Positions 8,826 to 18,438 of a stretch of 64,000 bases of DNA are shown here, piece after piece. The position numbers and the translations under genes were made by a program. This stretch comes from Subtercola boreus (GTDB lineage: Bacteria > Actinomycetota > Actinomycetes > Actinomycetales > Microbacteriaceae). The stretch spans positions 3,224,001 to 3,288,000 of the forward strand of contig NZ_VFOO01000001.1 of the NCBI RefSeq assembly GCF_006716115.1, given 5' to 3'. Under the pieces are notes generated by a model that was not told the DNA's origin, made no database searches, and saw nothing but the letters and a program-made list of their open reading frames with translations. Position 1 is the stretch's first letter, and every line of letters starts with the position of its first letter.

Positions 8826-8843
8826 ATTTACATCGATGTAAAT
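8826..8843. promoter_or_regulatory. LacI-type operator
   Basis: ATTTACATCGATGTAAAT is a perfect 18-bp palindrome with the central CG typical of LacI-family operators. It lies just downstream of the -10 and 62 bp before the binding-protein start. Confidence 0.75.
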
Positions 8844-8905
8844 TTGATGTCCACCACTCGAAACGTTCCCACACACAGGCGTTGGGAACAGTAAGCAGGT
8901 ACTCA

Positions 8906-10174
8906 GTGAAGAAGCTGATCGGAGTCGTCGCGGCAGCCGCTGTCGTGGCCGTGGGACTCTCTGGCTGCGCAGGATCATCCAACGACCAGGCGGCCGGCGG
9001 AAAGGTCGCCCTGACCTTCTGGCACGGCTACACCGAAGCCGACGGAGGCGTGCTCGACGACATCGTCACCGAGTTCAACGCCTCGCAGAGCGACATCACG
9101 ATCTCCACCCAGACCAAGACCTGGGCCGTCATCGACGACACCCTCCTCCCGGCGCTCAGCTCGAAGAACGGTCCCGACATCGTTGCGATGACGTCCGACC
9201 GACTCCCGGTCTACGCCGAGAAGAAGGCCTTGGTCGACCTCGACGACTTCTACGCGCAGCCCACGAGCAACACCGACGCACTGAAGCCGGAGGCGGTCGC
9301 CATGGAGACGGTCGACGGCAAGAAGTACGGCGTGCCGAGCGGGTTCGTACCCCTCTCGGTGATCTACAACAAGACGCTGTTCGCCCAGGCGGGCATCCAG
9401 ACCTTCCCGACCACCTGGGACGAATGGGTCGCCGACGCGAAGAAGCTGACCATCGACGCGAACGGCGACGGCACCCCCGAGCAGTACGGTCTGGCCCTGC
9501 CCGACCACGCGACGGTGGGCAACGGCATCTGGCCGAGCCTGTTCGAGGGCAACGGCGGATCCATCACCAGCGACGACGGAACCGAGTCGACCATCGACTC
9601 GGCTCAGAACGTCGAGACGCTGACGTACTGGTCGAAGGCGATCCAGAACGACAAGATCTCGCCGACCGGCCTCGACGGCATCGCCGCCGACAAACTCTTC
9701 ACCGCCGGCAAGACGGCGATGGAGGTCGGCGGACCCTGGATGGCCGGGGTCGCGACATCCTCGAACATCGACTACGGCATCGCGGCGATCCCCGCCGGCC
9801 CGAAGGCGCAGGCCGCCTCGGCGATCGGAATCTCGCTCGGCGTCACCGCGCAGACGGATGCCGCCAGCCAGAAGGCTGCCGAGACGTTCCTCGCCTACTT
9901 CAACGACAAGACCACCGCGACGAAGTGGTCGCTCGGCTCCGGCTGGCCGCCGCTCCGCACGGATGTCACGGCGGCGGATGTCTCGGCCAACGCGACCGTC
10001 GCGAGCCTCACTGAGATCGCACCGAACACCGTGGCCCTGCTGCCGGGCGTGGTGAACAGCACCGACGTGCTGACGGCGATCGACACGGCCACGCAGAAGG
10101 CCGTGGCCGGTGGCGACCCGAAGGCGTTGCTCTCCGAGGCCTCCACGAGCATCCAGAAAGCACTGAAGAACTGA
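8906..10174 (+). CDS. Sugar ABC transporter substrate-binding lipoprotein
   Basis: The GTG at 8906 (AGCAGG upstream) is chosen because it starts the signal peptide with basic residues: MKKLIGVVAAAAVVAVGLSGC; the lipobox LSGC gives a lipid-anchored mature protein. The rest is a type 1 extracellular solute-binding protein (ALTFWHGYTEADGG, MEVGGPWMAG, FLAYFNDKTTATKWSLGSG), binding a sugar on the outer face of the membrane and delivering it to the two permeases that follow. With GH51 in the same operon an arabino-oligosaccharide is the likely ligand (inference). Confidence 0.9.
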   Translation: MKKLIGVVAAAAVVAVGLSGCAGSSNDQAAGGKVALTFWHGYTEADGGVLDDIVTEFNASQSDITISTQTKTWAVIDDTLLPALSSKNGPDIVAMTSDRLPVYAEKKALVDLDDFYAQPTSNTDALKPEAVAMETVDGKKYGVPSGFVPLSVIYNKTLFAQAGIQTFPTTWDEWVADAKKLTIDANGDGTPEQYGLALPDHATVGNGIWPSLFEGNGGSITSDDGTESTIDSAQNVETLTYWSKAIQNDKISPTGLDGIAADKLFTAGKTAMEVGGPWMAGVATSSNIDYGIAAIPAGPKAQAASAIGISLGVTAQTDAASQKAAETFLAYFNDKTTATKWSLGSGWPPLRTDVTAADVSANATVASLTEIAPNTVALLPGVVNSTDVLTAIDTATQKAVAGGDPKALLSEASTSIQKALKN

Positions 10175-10175
10175 C

Positions 10176-11147
10176 ATGACCACCAAGCACCTCGAGCGGC
10201 CGGGCACGAACCGGGGGGCCCGCCACTACCGGCCCCCCGGCCAGCTCGGCGGCCGGACCCCTCTGAACGGCACCTTCAAGCGGCGCGCCACCATCGTGGG
10301 TTTCCTCGCGCCGGCCCTGATCGTGCTCGCGGCGTTCGTCGGCTGGCCGATGATCTCGGCACTGCAGCTCTCGTTCACCGACGCCAGCGGGTTCGGCACG
10401 CCCGAGTTCGTCGGGCTCGAGAACTACCTGCGGGTGTTCACAGACCCCGATATCGTGCAGTCGATGGGCAACACGGCGCTCTACGCGGTGCTGTTCACGC
10501 CGGTCGCGATCGTCGTGGCCCTGCTGCTCGCGCTGGTGATCAACAGCCCTCGACTGCCGTTCCGGGGGTTCTTCCGCTCGACACTGTTCCTCCCGTTCAT
10601 CGTCTCGTTGGCCGTCGCGGCCTTCGCGTGGTCGTACCTGCTCGACCCGCAGGTCGGCCTGCTGAACTACTGGCTGCAGGCGGTCGGCATCCGCATCGGG
10701 AACGTGCTGCAGGATCCGGTGCTCGCGATGCCGACGGTCGTGCTGGTGGCGGTGTGGAAGAACTTCGGGTTCTACATGGTGATCTTCCTCGCGGGGCTCC
10801 AGGAGATCCCGACAAGCCTCTACGAGGCCGCCCAGCTCGACGGGGCGAACGGGTGGAAGCGGTTCACCAACGTGACGTTCCCGATGCTCAGCAACACGAT
10901 GGCCTTCGTCGTCATCGTCGCGCTGATCGCCGCCCTCCAGGCCTTCGACCAGATCTACATCCTGACCAGCGGCGGCCCGTACCGCAGCACGGAGACGATC
11001 GTCATGCAGATCTACCAGTCCGGGTTCAAAGACCTCGACCTCGGGTTCGCGTCGGCGCTGTCGTACGTGCTGCTCATCGTCACCCTGTTGCTCAGCCTCG
11101 CGCAGTTCCTCTTCTTCGGCCGCCGCGGAAAGGACACCGAATCATGA
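10176..11147 (+). CDS. Sugar ABC transporter permease (MalF/UgpA type)
   Basis: 323 residues, starts one base after the binding-protein stop. A 45-residue basic N-terminus precedes six membrane segments; the EAA loop that contacts the ATPase reads YEAAQLDGANGWKRFTNVTFP. The end overlaps the next permease by ATGA. No ATPase gene is in the cluster; as in many actinobacterial importers a shared MsiK-type ATPase elsewhere probably powers it (inference). Confidence 0.92.
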   Translation: MTTKHLERPGTNRGARHYRPPGQLGGRTPLNGTFKRRATIVGFLAPALIVLAAFVGWPMISALQLSFTDASGFGTPEFVGLENYLRVFTDPDIVQSMGNTALYAVLFTPVAIVVALLLALVINSPRLPFRGFFRSTLFLPFIVSLAVAAFAWSYLLDPQVGLLNYWLQAVGIRIGNVLQDPVLAMPTVVLVAVWKNFGFYMVIFLAGLQEIPTSLYEAAQLDGANGWKRFTNVTFPMLSNTMAFVVIVALIAALQAFDQIYILTSGGPYRSTETIVMQIYQSGFKDLDLGFASALSYVLLIVTLLLSLAQFLFFGRRGKDTES

Positions 11148-12022
11148 CCACGCTCGCCCACCCGCGCGTTCTCACCGCGAGCCGCGCCGCCGTCGGGCGT
11201 CGACGGCGGGACCCGGCCCGGTGGATCTTCTTCGCCGCCTTCCTCCTCGTGACGCTCGCCATCATGCTGCCCGTGATCATCATTGTGCTCACGGCCTTCA
11301 AGCCCGCGTCGGAGGTGAACGCCTATCCGCCGACGCTCTTCCCCCACCAGTGGACGCTCGACAACTTCCAGGCGATCTTCTCCGAGCTCCCGTTCGCCCG
11401 CCTGATCCTGAACAGCTTCGGCTTCGCGGGCGGGGTGACGGTGTTCGCCCTGGTCTTCGATTCGCTGGCCGCCTACGCCCTCGCCCGCCTCGACTTCCGA
11501 GGATCCCGCATCCTGCTGATCGTCATCATCGCCAGCCTGATGATCCCGTTCCAGGCGACGCTCATCCCCATCTACCAGCTCGTGTCGCAGCTCGGCTGGG
11601 TGAACACCTTCGCCGGCCTCATCGCCCCGCGGGCCGCCGATGCGTTCGGCATCTTCTTCCTCCGGCAGTTCTTCGTGTCGCTCCCGCGCGACCTCGACAA
11701 TGCGGCGCGGATCGACGGGGCATCCGAATGGCGCGTCTTCCGGAGCGTGGTGCTGCCGAACGCCGTCCCGGCTCTGCTGACGCTCGGCATCTTCACGTTC
11801 GTCAACAACTGGAACGACCTGCTCTGGCCGCTGGTGTTCACCACCGACCAGGAGATGGGCACGATCACCTCCGGCCTGACCCTGCTGACCGGGCCGGGTG
11901 GCATCATCCCGCAGGGCGTCATGATGGCCGGCGCGCTGATCGCGGTTCTCCCTCTGGCGATCATGTTCCTGCTCGTCCAGCGCCGCTTCATCGAGAGCGT
12001 CGCGAGCACCGGACTCAAATGA
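11144..12022 (+). CDS. Sugar ABC transporter permease (MalG/UgpE type)
   Basis: 292 residues from ATG 11144, overlapping the previous stop by four bases (ATGA), a sign of translational coupling. Six membrane helices, periplasmic P2 region after TM1 (TAFKPASEVNAYPPTLFP) and the EAA loop DNAARIDGASEWRVFRSVVLP. It pairs with the upstream permease to form the channel. Confidence 0.92.
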   Translation: MTTLAHPRVLTASRAAVGRRRRDPARWIFFAAFLLVTLAIMLPVIIIVLTAFKPASEVNAYPPTLFPHQWTLDNFQAIFSELPFARLILNSFGFAGGVTVFALVFDSLAAYALARLDFRGSRILLIVIIASLMIPFQATLIPIYQLVSQLGWVNTFAGLIAPRAADAFGIFFLRQFFVSLPRDLDNAARIDGASEWRVFRSVVLPNAVPALLTLGIFTFVNNWNDLLWPLVFTTDQEMGTITSGLTLLTGPGGIIPQGVMMAGALIAVLPLAIMFLLVQRRFIESVASTGLK

Positions 12023-12084
12023 CAGACGACCGCGACCGCAGGACACACGACCGCAGAACACACGACACCAGGACAGGCGCCCCC

Positions 12085-13368
12085 ATGAAATGGTTCGACG
12101 ACGGCGAGCTGCACTTCGCGCTCGGCATCGAGGACACCTTCGTTCCGCAGAGCCGGGCGGGCGAGCGCCCGATCGACGAATACGAACTGACCGACCACTA
12201 CGCCCAGGTCGAGACCGACCTCGGGCTCGCAAAGGATGTCGGTGCGGAACTCGTGCGCTGGGGCGTGCCCTGGTACCGGGTGGCGCCGGAGGCCGGGCGC
12301 TGGGACTGGTCCTGGGTCGACAGGGCGATGGCCAGCTTCGAGCAGCTGGGCCTCCGCCCCGTGATCGACCTGCTGCACTACGGCACCCCGCTCTGGCTCG
12401 ACGGCCAGTTCGCCAACCCCGACTATCCGCAGCACGTCGCAGAATTCGGCACCCGTTTCGCCGAACGCTACGGCTCGTTCGCCGTGGACTACACCCCGGT
12501 CAACGAACCCATGATCCATGCCCTGTTCTCGGGCGAGTACGCCTACTGGCCCCCGTACCTCTCGGGTCCCGACGGCCTCGCGAGGATCGCCACGTCACTC
12601 GCGAAGGGCTTCGTGCTCACCCAGCAGGGCATCGCCCGGGCTCTCGGCGAACGCGCGACCTTCGTGCATGTCGACGCGGGCATGCGCTACGTCGGTGACG
12701 TCGACGCGCCCGAGCATCGCGAGACGGTCGAGCGGCTCCGCCACCAGTCGTACCTCGTCGAAGACCTCGTGACGGGCGGCGTCGGCCCCGGGCATCCACT
12801 CGCCGGCCAGCTCGCCGCCGGTGGAGTCTCCGACGACGACCTGGCCTGGTTCGCCGCGAACGCGGTGCAGCCCGACGTGATGGGCGTGAACTACTACCCG
12901 CGGCACTCCACAGAGGTCTTCGAGGCCGGAGTGCACCACGGTGGAGGGTTCGCGGACTCACGGCCGTTCTTCGATGCCGGCACCGAGGGTCTCGCCGAGG
13001 TGCTGACGGCGTACGCCGCGCGCTACGGCGCACCCGTCATGCTCACCGAGACCTGCGTCACCGGAACCGTCGCCGAACGGCTCGAATGGATGGGCGACTC
13101 CGTCGCCTCCCTGCAGAAGCTCCGCCGTGCGGGTGTTCCCGTGGTCGGTTACACGTGGTGGCCGCTCTTCGACATGTACGAGTGGACGTACCGGCACAGC
13201 AACGGCCCGCGTGCCGACCACCTGCTCACGATGGGCCTCTTCGACCTGGTGGAGGGGGCCGACGGCCACCTCGGGAGGCGACGGAATCCGCTCGCCGACC
13301 GGTTCCGCCAGCTGGCAACGTCGACGCGTCATCCCTCCCTCCCCGTCTCCACTCCCGCCCCCGCCTGA
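12085..13368 (+). CDS. Family 1-like glycoside hydrolase (clan GH-A)
   Basis: The chosen ATG at 12085 begins the conserved fold (MKWFDDGELHFALGIEDTF); an upstream in-frame ATG at 12019 overlaps the permease stop as ATGA but would add 22 repetitive residues (RRTHDRRTHDTRT). Clan GH-A landmarks: PWYRVAPEAGRWDW, DLLHYGTPLWL, acid/base Glu in VNEPM and nucleophile Glu in LTETCVTG. The enzyme probably removes a beta- or alpha-linked sugar from imported oligosaccharides in the cytoplasm, as no signal peptide is present. Part of the operon with the sugar importer and GH51. Confidence 0.82.
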   Translation: MKWFDDGELHFALGIEDTFVPQSRAGERPIDEYELTDHYAQVETDLGLAKDVGAELVRWGVPWYRVAPEAGRWDWSWVDRAMASFEQLGLRPVIDLLHYGTPLWLDGQFANPDYPQHVAEFGTRFAERYGSFAVDYTPVNEPMIHALFSGEYAYWPPYLSGPDGLARIATSLAKGFVLTQQGIARALGERATFVHVDAGMRYVGDVDAPEHRETVERLRHQSYLVEDLVTGGVGPGHPLAGQLAAGGVSDDDLAWFAANAVQPDVMGVNYYPRHSTEVFEAGVHHGGGFADSRPFFDAGTEGLAEVLTAYAARYGAPVMLTETCVTGTVAERLEWMGDSVASLQKLRRAGVPVVGYTWWPLFDMYEWTYRHSNGPRADHLLTMGLFDLVEGADGHLGRRRNPLADRFRQLATSTRHPSLPVSTPAPA

Positions 13369-13379
13369 AAGCGACCGCC

Positions 13380-14909
13380 ATGCTCCACGCCCGCCTCACC
13401 GTCGACACCCGATCTGCGATCGGCCCCATCAACCGCCGCCTCTTCGGCTCGTTCATCGAACACCTCGGCCGTGCCGTGTACGACGGGATCTACGAGCCCG
13501 GGCATCCGACCGCTGGCCCTGACGGGTTCCGGCGGGACGTGATCGAGCTCGTGACGGAGCTCGGCGTGAGCGCCATCCGCTATCCCGGGGGCAACTTCGT
13601 GTCGGGGTTCCGCTGGGAGGACAGCGTCGGGCCGAGGGAGCTCCGGCCGCGCCGCCTCGACCTGGCCTGGCACTCCACCGAGACCAACGAGGTGGGGCTC
13701 GCCGAGTTCGATGGGTGGCTGAAGCAGGTGGGGAGCGAGCTGATGCTCGCCGTGAACCTCGGCACGCGCGGTGTGCAGGAGGCGCTCGACCTGCTCGAGT
13801 ACGCGAATCTCGGTGGCGGCACCGCGCTCGCGGAGAAACGGATCGCCGACGGGCATCCGGAGCCCTACGACGTGCGGATGTGGTGCCTCGGCAACGAGAT
13901 GGACGGGCCGTGGCAGCTCGGTCACCGCTCGGCCGACGACTACGGCAAGGTCGCCGCGCAGACCGCTCGCGCCCTCCGCTCGTTCGACCCGGGCCTCGAG
14001 CTCGTGGTCTGCGGTTCGTCGAGCGCCTCGATGCCGACCTTCGGGGAGTGGGAGCGCACCGTGCTGTCGCACACGTATGACGAGGTCGACTACATCTCCT
14101 GCCACGCCTACTACGAGGACCGCGGCGACCGGGGCGACTTTCTCGCCTCGGGCGTCGACATGGACCACTTCATCGAGTCGGTCGTCGCGACAGCCGACCA
14201 CGTGCGGGCCGTTCGGGGCAGTTCGAAGAGGATCGACATCTCGTTCGACGAATGGAACATCTGGTACAACGAACGGTTCGAGAAGGTGGACAAGATCCAG
14301 GGCGTGGACAACTGGCCCATCGCGCCGCGCCTGCTGGAGGACAGCTACACGGTGGCCGATGCTGTGGTGTTCGGCAGCCTGCTGATCTCCCTGCTGAAGC
14401 ACGCCGACCGGGTGACGAGTGCGTCGCTGGCACAGCTCGTCAACGTCATCGCGCCGATCATGACGGAGCCCGGCGGGCCGGCCTGGCGGCAGACGACGTT
14501 CTTCCCGTTCGCGGAGACCTCGGCGCACGCGCGCGGTGAGGCGTTGCGCGTCGCGGTGTCGTGCGACACCTATGAGACGGCGACGTACGGTTCCGTTCCG
14601 CTGGTCGACGCGGTCGCGACCCTGGATGCCGCCACCGGTGCCGGCGCGGTGTATCTCGTGAACCGGTCAGAGACCGAGGAGATCGAGGTGCAGCTCGACC
14701 TCGGCGGGATGGGCGATGACAGTTCCCTGGTCGCCCTGACCCTGCACTCCGACGACCCGACGGCTGCCAATACGCTCGCCGACCCCGAGCGTGTCGGGCT
14801 CGAGCCGAACACGTCGCTGCGTCACACGGCCGACGGGTGGTCGGTCGTGCTGCCCGCGGTCTCGTGGACGCAGATCGTCGTCTCCGGGCCTCGGCCCAGC
14901 ATCGACTGA
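13380..14909 (+). CDS. Alpha-N-arabinofuranosidase, GH51
   Basis: 509 residues from ATG 13380. Recognisable as GH51 from NRRLFGSFIEHLGRAVYDGI, IRYPGGNFVSGFRWEDSVGP, acid/base Glu in WCLGNEMDGPWQLGH and nucleophile Glu in DISFDEWNIWY, with the C-terminal beta domain after about residue 370. It releases terminal L-arabinofuranose from arabino-oligosaccharides inside the cell; no signal peptide. Starts 11 bases after the GH1-like stop, same operon. The stop codon lies inside the first unit of a 14-bp tandem repeat. Confidence 0.94.
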   Translation: MLHARLTVDTRSAIGPINRRLFGSFIEHLGRAVYDGIYEPGHPTAGPDGFRRDVIELVTELGVSAIRYPGGNFVSGFRWEDSVGPRELRPRRLDLAWHSTETNEVGLAEFDGWLKQVGSELMLAVNLGTRGVQEALDLLEYANLGGGTALAEKRIADGHPEPYDVRMWCLGNEMDGPWQLGHRSADDYGKVAAQTARALRSFDPGLELVVCGSSSASMPTFGEWERTVLSHTYDEVDYISCHAYYEDRGDRGDFLASGVDMDHFIESVVATADHVRAVRGSSKRIDISFDEWNIWYNERFEKVDKIQGVDNWPIAPRLLEDSYTVADAVVFGSLLISLLKHADRVTSASLAQLVNVIAPIMTEPGGPAWRQTTFFPFAETSAHARGEALRVAVSCDTYETATYGSVPLVDAVATLDAATGAGAVYLVNRSETEEIEVQLDLGGMGDDSSLVALTLHSDDPTAANTLADPERVGLEPNTSLRHTADGWSVVLPAVSWTQIVVSGPRPSID

Positions 14910-14971
14910 CTCAGGTCGACTGACTCAGGTCGACTGACTCAGGTCGACTGACTCAGATCGACTGACTCAGG
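14902..14971. repeat. 14-bp tandem repeat, five copies, overlapping two gene ends
   Basis: TCGACTGACTCAGG recurs at 14902, 14916, 14930, 14944 and 14958 (the fourth copy ends in A). The first copy contains the TGA of the arabinofuranosidase, the last contains the stop of the convergent DUF2256/DUF3253 gene, so both genes end in the array. Confidence 0.9.
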
Positions 14972-15344
14972 GCCGGCGGCGGCGGATGCGGATCGGGCCC
15001 TTCGCCGTCGACGGATCCACGACCCGCCCGCCCTGCGTGATCTCGACCTCGCCGGCCGCGACCAGGCGCCGGGCTGCCCGCCGCACGGGCTCCATCAGCG
15101 CCCGCCACTCGTCTTCGTCGCCGGTCATCGCCCGCACCACGTCGGAGGGGCAGATCGTCGACGTCGCAGGGCGTGCTGCCAGCAGGTTCCGGATGCCCGA
15201 CTCGAGTTCCCGGTCGACGGCTGACACCTTGCGCCGCCGGCACGCGTCGCTGCAGTAGGTGACATCGTCCCAGTTGCGCTCCCACTTCTTCCGCCACTCG
15301 ATGCGGCGCCCGCAGGAGGCGCAGGTCTTGTCGGCGGGAGGCAT
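14967..15344 (-). CDS. DUF2256 plus DUF3253 protein
   Basis: 125 residues, ATG 15344. N-terminal small zinc-binding DUF2256 ([20 protein letters not shown] and [10 protein letters not shown], four Cys ligands), then a DUF3253 winged-helix-like region ([47 protein letters not shown]). The pairing is a known arrangement; function unknown, a nucleic-acid role is plausible from the zinc ribbon and winged helix. Confidence 0.8.
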   Translation of the reverse strand: MPPADKTCASCGRRIEWRKKWERNWDDVTYCSDACRRRKVSAVDRELESGIRNLLAARPATSTICPSDVVRAMTGDEDEWRALMEPVRRAARRLVAAGEVEITQGGRVVDPSTAKGPIRIRRRRP

Positions 15345-15399
15345 GGATCCATTCTCCGACCCGGTGCGGGGAGCGCGGGAGGGGTTGTGCTGCCGCGGA

Positions 15400-15735
15400 C
15401 TAGTGTTCTGCGGCACGGCGTCGCCGGTCATCCGGAGCCTGCATCGGCTCCTCCACGAGCATGAGGCCCGAGGCGTTGTTCGCCGAATCCAGCATCGCCT
15501 CGACCCAGGCTCTGTTGAGGGGGCCCGTGCGGCCGGCGAAATGGAACCGCAACGGAATCGCCGGGTGCAGCCAGAGCACCGTGTGGCCGGCAGCGCCCCG
15601 ACCCTGGTTCGAGAAGTGGAGCGCAAACGGCTCGCTGCGCTTCAGTTTGTCGACAATCGCGGCCCTCAGGTGGGCGAGTGTCCGATCGTCGAATTCGGCG
15701 ATGGCGTCGGGACCGCCGTACATCATGCTTCCCAC
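15400..15735 (-). CDS. DUF7882 family protein (Microbacteriaceae-type small protein)
   Basis: 111 residues. The GTG at 15735 is chosen because a perfect AGGAGG (minus strand, 15742-15747) lies six bases upstream; this gives the family start MGSMMYGG. Conserved features recalled for this family: [24 protein letters not shown] and [15 protein letters not shown] with [13 protein letters not shown]. Proteins of this type are abundant in Microbacteriaceae and have at times been mislabelled as DNA-ligase related; the function is unknown. Confidence 0.75.
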   Translation of the reverse strand: MGSMMYGGPDAIAEFDDRTLAHLRAAIVDKLKRSEPFALHFSNQGRGAAGHTVLWLHPAIPLRFHFAGRTGPLNRAWVEAMLDSANNASGLMLVEEPMQAPDDRRRRAAEH

Positions 15736-15866
15736 AGTGAACCTCCTCGGCATCGCCGACGATCGGCGCGCCCCATCGGGTGTCAGAAGTATTCGGAGCC
15801 GCCGCGCGCCGCGGATTGCGGCTGCCGCCCCGCGCCCAGCCGGCCCGGCGTTGGTACGCTGCTCGG

Positions 15867-16643
15867 ATGATCACTGCCGGAGTCGACCTCGCGGCTGAAC
15901 CGAAGGGCACGGCGCTCGCCGTGATCGAGTGGGGCGAGGCGCCTCGGGGCGGGGGCGGGGGCGGCCTGGCGCGCGCCACCCTCACCTCGCTCACGCTGGG
16001 TGTTGCCGACGAGCTGATCGCCGACACGGCCGAACGGGTCGACAAGCTCGGCATCGACTGCGCCCTCGGATGGCCCGACGAGTTCGTGCAGTTCGTCGTC
16101 GCGCACCACGGAGGAGAGACGTTCGACCCGGCGGTCGACGGCGGGATCGACTGGCGCCGCACGCTCGCCTACCGCGAGACAGATCGCGTGGTGCAGGAGC
16201 GCACGGGCCGGTGGCCACTCAGCGTCTCGACGGACCGGCTCGGGCTGACCGCCATGCGCGCGGCGGGGCTGCTCGCGCGGATCGCCGAGCGCGGCATCGC
16301 CGTCGATCGGTCGGGCGCCGGCCTCGTGGTCGAGATCTACCCGGTCGCTTCGCTCCGGCTCTGGGGGCTGGTGACCACCGGTTACCGGGCGGATGTCGCG
16401 CGCCGCGCCGAGCTCATCGACGACCTGCTCGCCGCTGCGCCCTGGTTCGACGTGCGGGGCTTCCGTTCGCTGATGCTGGGCTCGACCGACGCCTTCGACG
16501 CTGTCGTCGCGGCGCTGGCCACCCGTTCAGCCGCCATCGGGCTCGCCGACGAACCGGGCGAACGGATGCTCGCGCGGGCCCGGCGCGAAGGGTGGGTCGC
16601 GCTGCCGACCGGGTCGCTGCAGTCGCTCGTCGAGCCGGGCTGA
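15867..16643 (+). CDS. DUF429 domain protein
   Basis: 258 residues from ATG 15867. DUF429 has an RNase H-like fold: GVDLAAEPKGTALAVIEW at the N-terminus, GIDCALGWPDEF, RETDRVVQERTGRWPLSVSTD and near the C-terminus STDAFDAVVAALATR. The function is unknown, a nuclease is suspected from fold. A Gly-run (GGGGGG) interrupts the first beta hairpin. Confidence 0.78.
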   Translation: MITAGVDLAAEPKGTALAVIEWGEAPRGGGGGGLARATLTSLTLGVADELIADTAERVDKLGIDCALGWPDEFVQFVVAHHGGETFDPAVDGGIDWRRTLAYRETDRVVQERTGRWPLSVSTDRLGLTAMRAAGLLARIAERGIAVDRSGAGLVVEIYPVASLRLWGLVTTGYRADVARRAELIDDLLAAAPWFDVRGFRSLMLGSTDAFDAVVAALATRSAAIGLADEPGERMLARARREGWVALPTGSLQSLVEPG

Positions 16644-16675
16644 GGCGCGGCTGGGCTGCTTCTACTGGGCCGCTT

Positions 16676-17038
16676 CTACTGCGCGGCGGGGCGGGCCGCC
16701 ATGCGGCGGGCCGACCGTTCTGCGCGGCGACGCTGCCACCACGAGGTGGCTCTGGCGAGCATCCGGCGCAGGAAGGCGTTGAAGCGCCGGGCCACGGCGA
16801 ACTCGGTTCCGAGAACGGCGAACCCGAGGAAGACGATCAGCCAGCCCGGTCCGGGGAGGGGGATCAGCACGATGCCGACGAGCACGATCGCGATGCCGAC
16901 GACCGCGAGGGCGAGCAGGTAGGCGAACCGCAGGCGCGGGTGCCGCTCGATGTAGGCGCGGCGCCTCGCGAGCCAGAGCCGGAAGGGATGCCGGGGCGAG
17001 CTGCCCTCGGCCGCACTGCGTTCCACGGCGGTCGTCAT
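16676..17038 (-). CDS. PGPGW-motif membrane protein (TIGR02611 family)
   Basis: 120 residues, ATG 17038. Basic N-terminus, then two helices around the diagnostic motif (VLIPLPGPGWLIVFLGFAVLGTEF) and an Arg-rich tail. This is the TIGR02611/PGPGW family of small actinobacterial inner-membrane proteins; function unknown. An upstream ATG at 17074 gives a longer, non-conserved N-terminus. Confidence 0.85.
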   Translation of the reverse strand: MTTAVERSAAEGSSPRHPFRLWLARRRAYIERHPRLRFAYLLALAVVGIAIVLVGIVLIPLPGPGWLIVFLGFAVLGTEFAVARRFNAFLRRMLARATSWWQRRRAERSARRMAARPAAQ

Positions 17039-17114
17039 GGCCCCCACGTTAGGAGTCGTGGCTGGGAAATGCACGACACCGGGGAGGACGCCCAGCGCTT
17101 GCCCAGCCGGGGGG

Positions 17115-18314
17115 CTACGCTTCGGCGGAAGCGGGGGTCGCTTTCTTCCTGCGCCGCCAGAACGGGGGCTTCCGGGGCGGATCCGGCTGCTCGGGGTGGT
17201 TCCACACCTTGACGATGGCCCACGAGACGGCCGCGATCGGCACGGCGAGCACGGCCCCGACGATGCCGCCGAGGATGGTGCCGGCGGTGAGTGCCACGAG
17301 GATCACCAGCGGGTGCAGTTTCAGCGAGTTCGCCATCACCACGGGCTGCAGCAGGTTGCCTTCGAGCTGGTTGACGATGATGACGATGATCACCACGAGG
17401 AGGGCGATGTACGGACCGTTGGCGACCAGCGCGACCAGGGCGGCCAGCACGCCGGCGAGGGTCGCTCCGACGATCGGGATGAACGCGGTGACGAACACGA
17501 TGACCGCGAGCGGCAGCGCCAGCGGCACCCCGAGCACGGCCGCGCCGGCCCCGATGAAGACGGCATCGACGAAAGCGACGATAGCGGTTCCGCGGACGTA
17601 GCCGCCGAACGTCTTCACGGCGGTGCGCCCGATCCGTTCCCCGCGTTCGCGCCGGTAGCCGCGGAACGGGCGGAGGAAGAACGCCCAGATGCGGTCGCCG
17701 TCCTTCAGGAAGAAGAACAGGATCACGATCGCGAGCACGGCGCCGGTGAGCACGGAGCCCGCTGCGGAGACCCCCGCGATGGCTCCGGTTCCGAACTGGC
17801 TGCTCGTCACGAAGCCGACCACGGCGTCGCGCGCGGAGTCGAACTGCTCCTGGCTGATGTTGAAGGGCCCGTTCTGCACGAACTGCTGGAGCTGGTTCAC
17901 GCCTTCGACGGCCGACGACGAGAGCTCGTCCCACTGCCCCTCGACCGCGAACACGATGAGCGTGATGATGCCGCCGAACACCACGATGCCCGCGATGAGC
18001 GTGGCCCAGGAGGCGAGGGCGGCGGAGAGCCCGCGCTTTCGGAGGAACGAGATCACCGGGCTGAGCGCCGACGCGAGGATCAGCGCGATGAGCACCGGGA
18101 TGACGACGAGCTTCAGCTGCACCAGCGCGAACACGATCGCCCCGGCGAGCACGAGCATCACGATGACCTGACCGCTCCGGATGGCGACCTGGCCGAACTT
18201 GTCGGTCAGCAGGTCCCGCAGGGAGGGCCTCGGGGAGCCGGTGGGGTCGGCTGCGCTGTCGGTTCCGGATGCTGCGGGCGGGGCGTCGGGCCGTTCAGCG
18301 CTTGTGGAGGGCAT
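17115..18314 (-). CDS. AI-2E family transporter
   Basis: 399 residues with about eight membrane segments and the family layout: GLSAALASWATLIAGIVVFG, the long soluble stretch at about 150-210, ILFFFLKDGDRIWAFFLRPF, and the conserved TAFIPIVGATLAGVLAALVAL and NQLEGNLLQPVVMANSLKLHP. Family members export small molecules (autoinducer 2 in E. coli TqsA) or sodium ions; substrate unknown here. C-terminal tail is basic. Confidence 0.9.
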   Translation of the reverse strand: MPSTSAERPDAPPAASGTDSAADPTGSPRPSLRDLLTDKFGQVAIRSGQVIVMLVLAGAIVFALVQLKLVVIPVLIALILASALSPVISFLRKRGLSAALASWATLIAGIVVFGGIITLIVFAVEGQWDELSSSAVEGVNQLQQFVQNGPFNISQEQFDSARDAVVGFVTSSQFGTGAIAGVSAAGSVLTGAVLAIVILFFFLKDGDRIWAFFLRPFRGYRRERGERIGRTAVKTFGGYVRGTAIVAFVDAVFIGAGAAVLGVPLALPLAVIVFVTAFIPIVGATLAGVLAALVALVANGPYIALLVVIIVIIVNQLEGNLLQPVVMANSLKLHPLVILVALTAGTILGGIVGAVLAVPIAAVSWAIVKVWNHPEQPDPPRKPPFWRRRKKATPASAEA

Positions 18315-18438
18315 GCGCCAAGCCTAGGGCGGGAGCATCCGGAGCACCGAAGTGGTTGCCGGGACTTGACAGGCGCTCAGCACTCCGAACGCCGCGGCGA
18401 GCCGTGACGACGGGCCGGAAATCACCGATAATCGGGTC

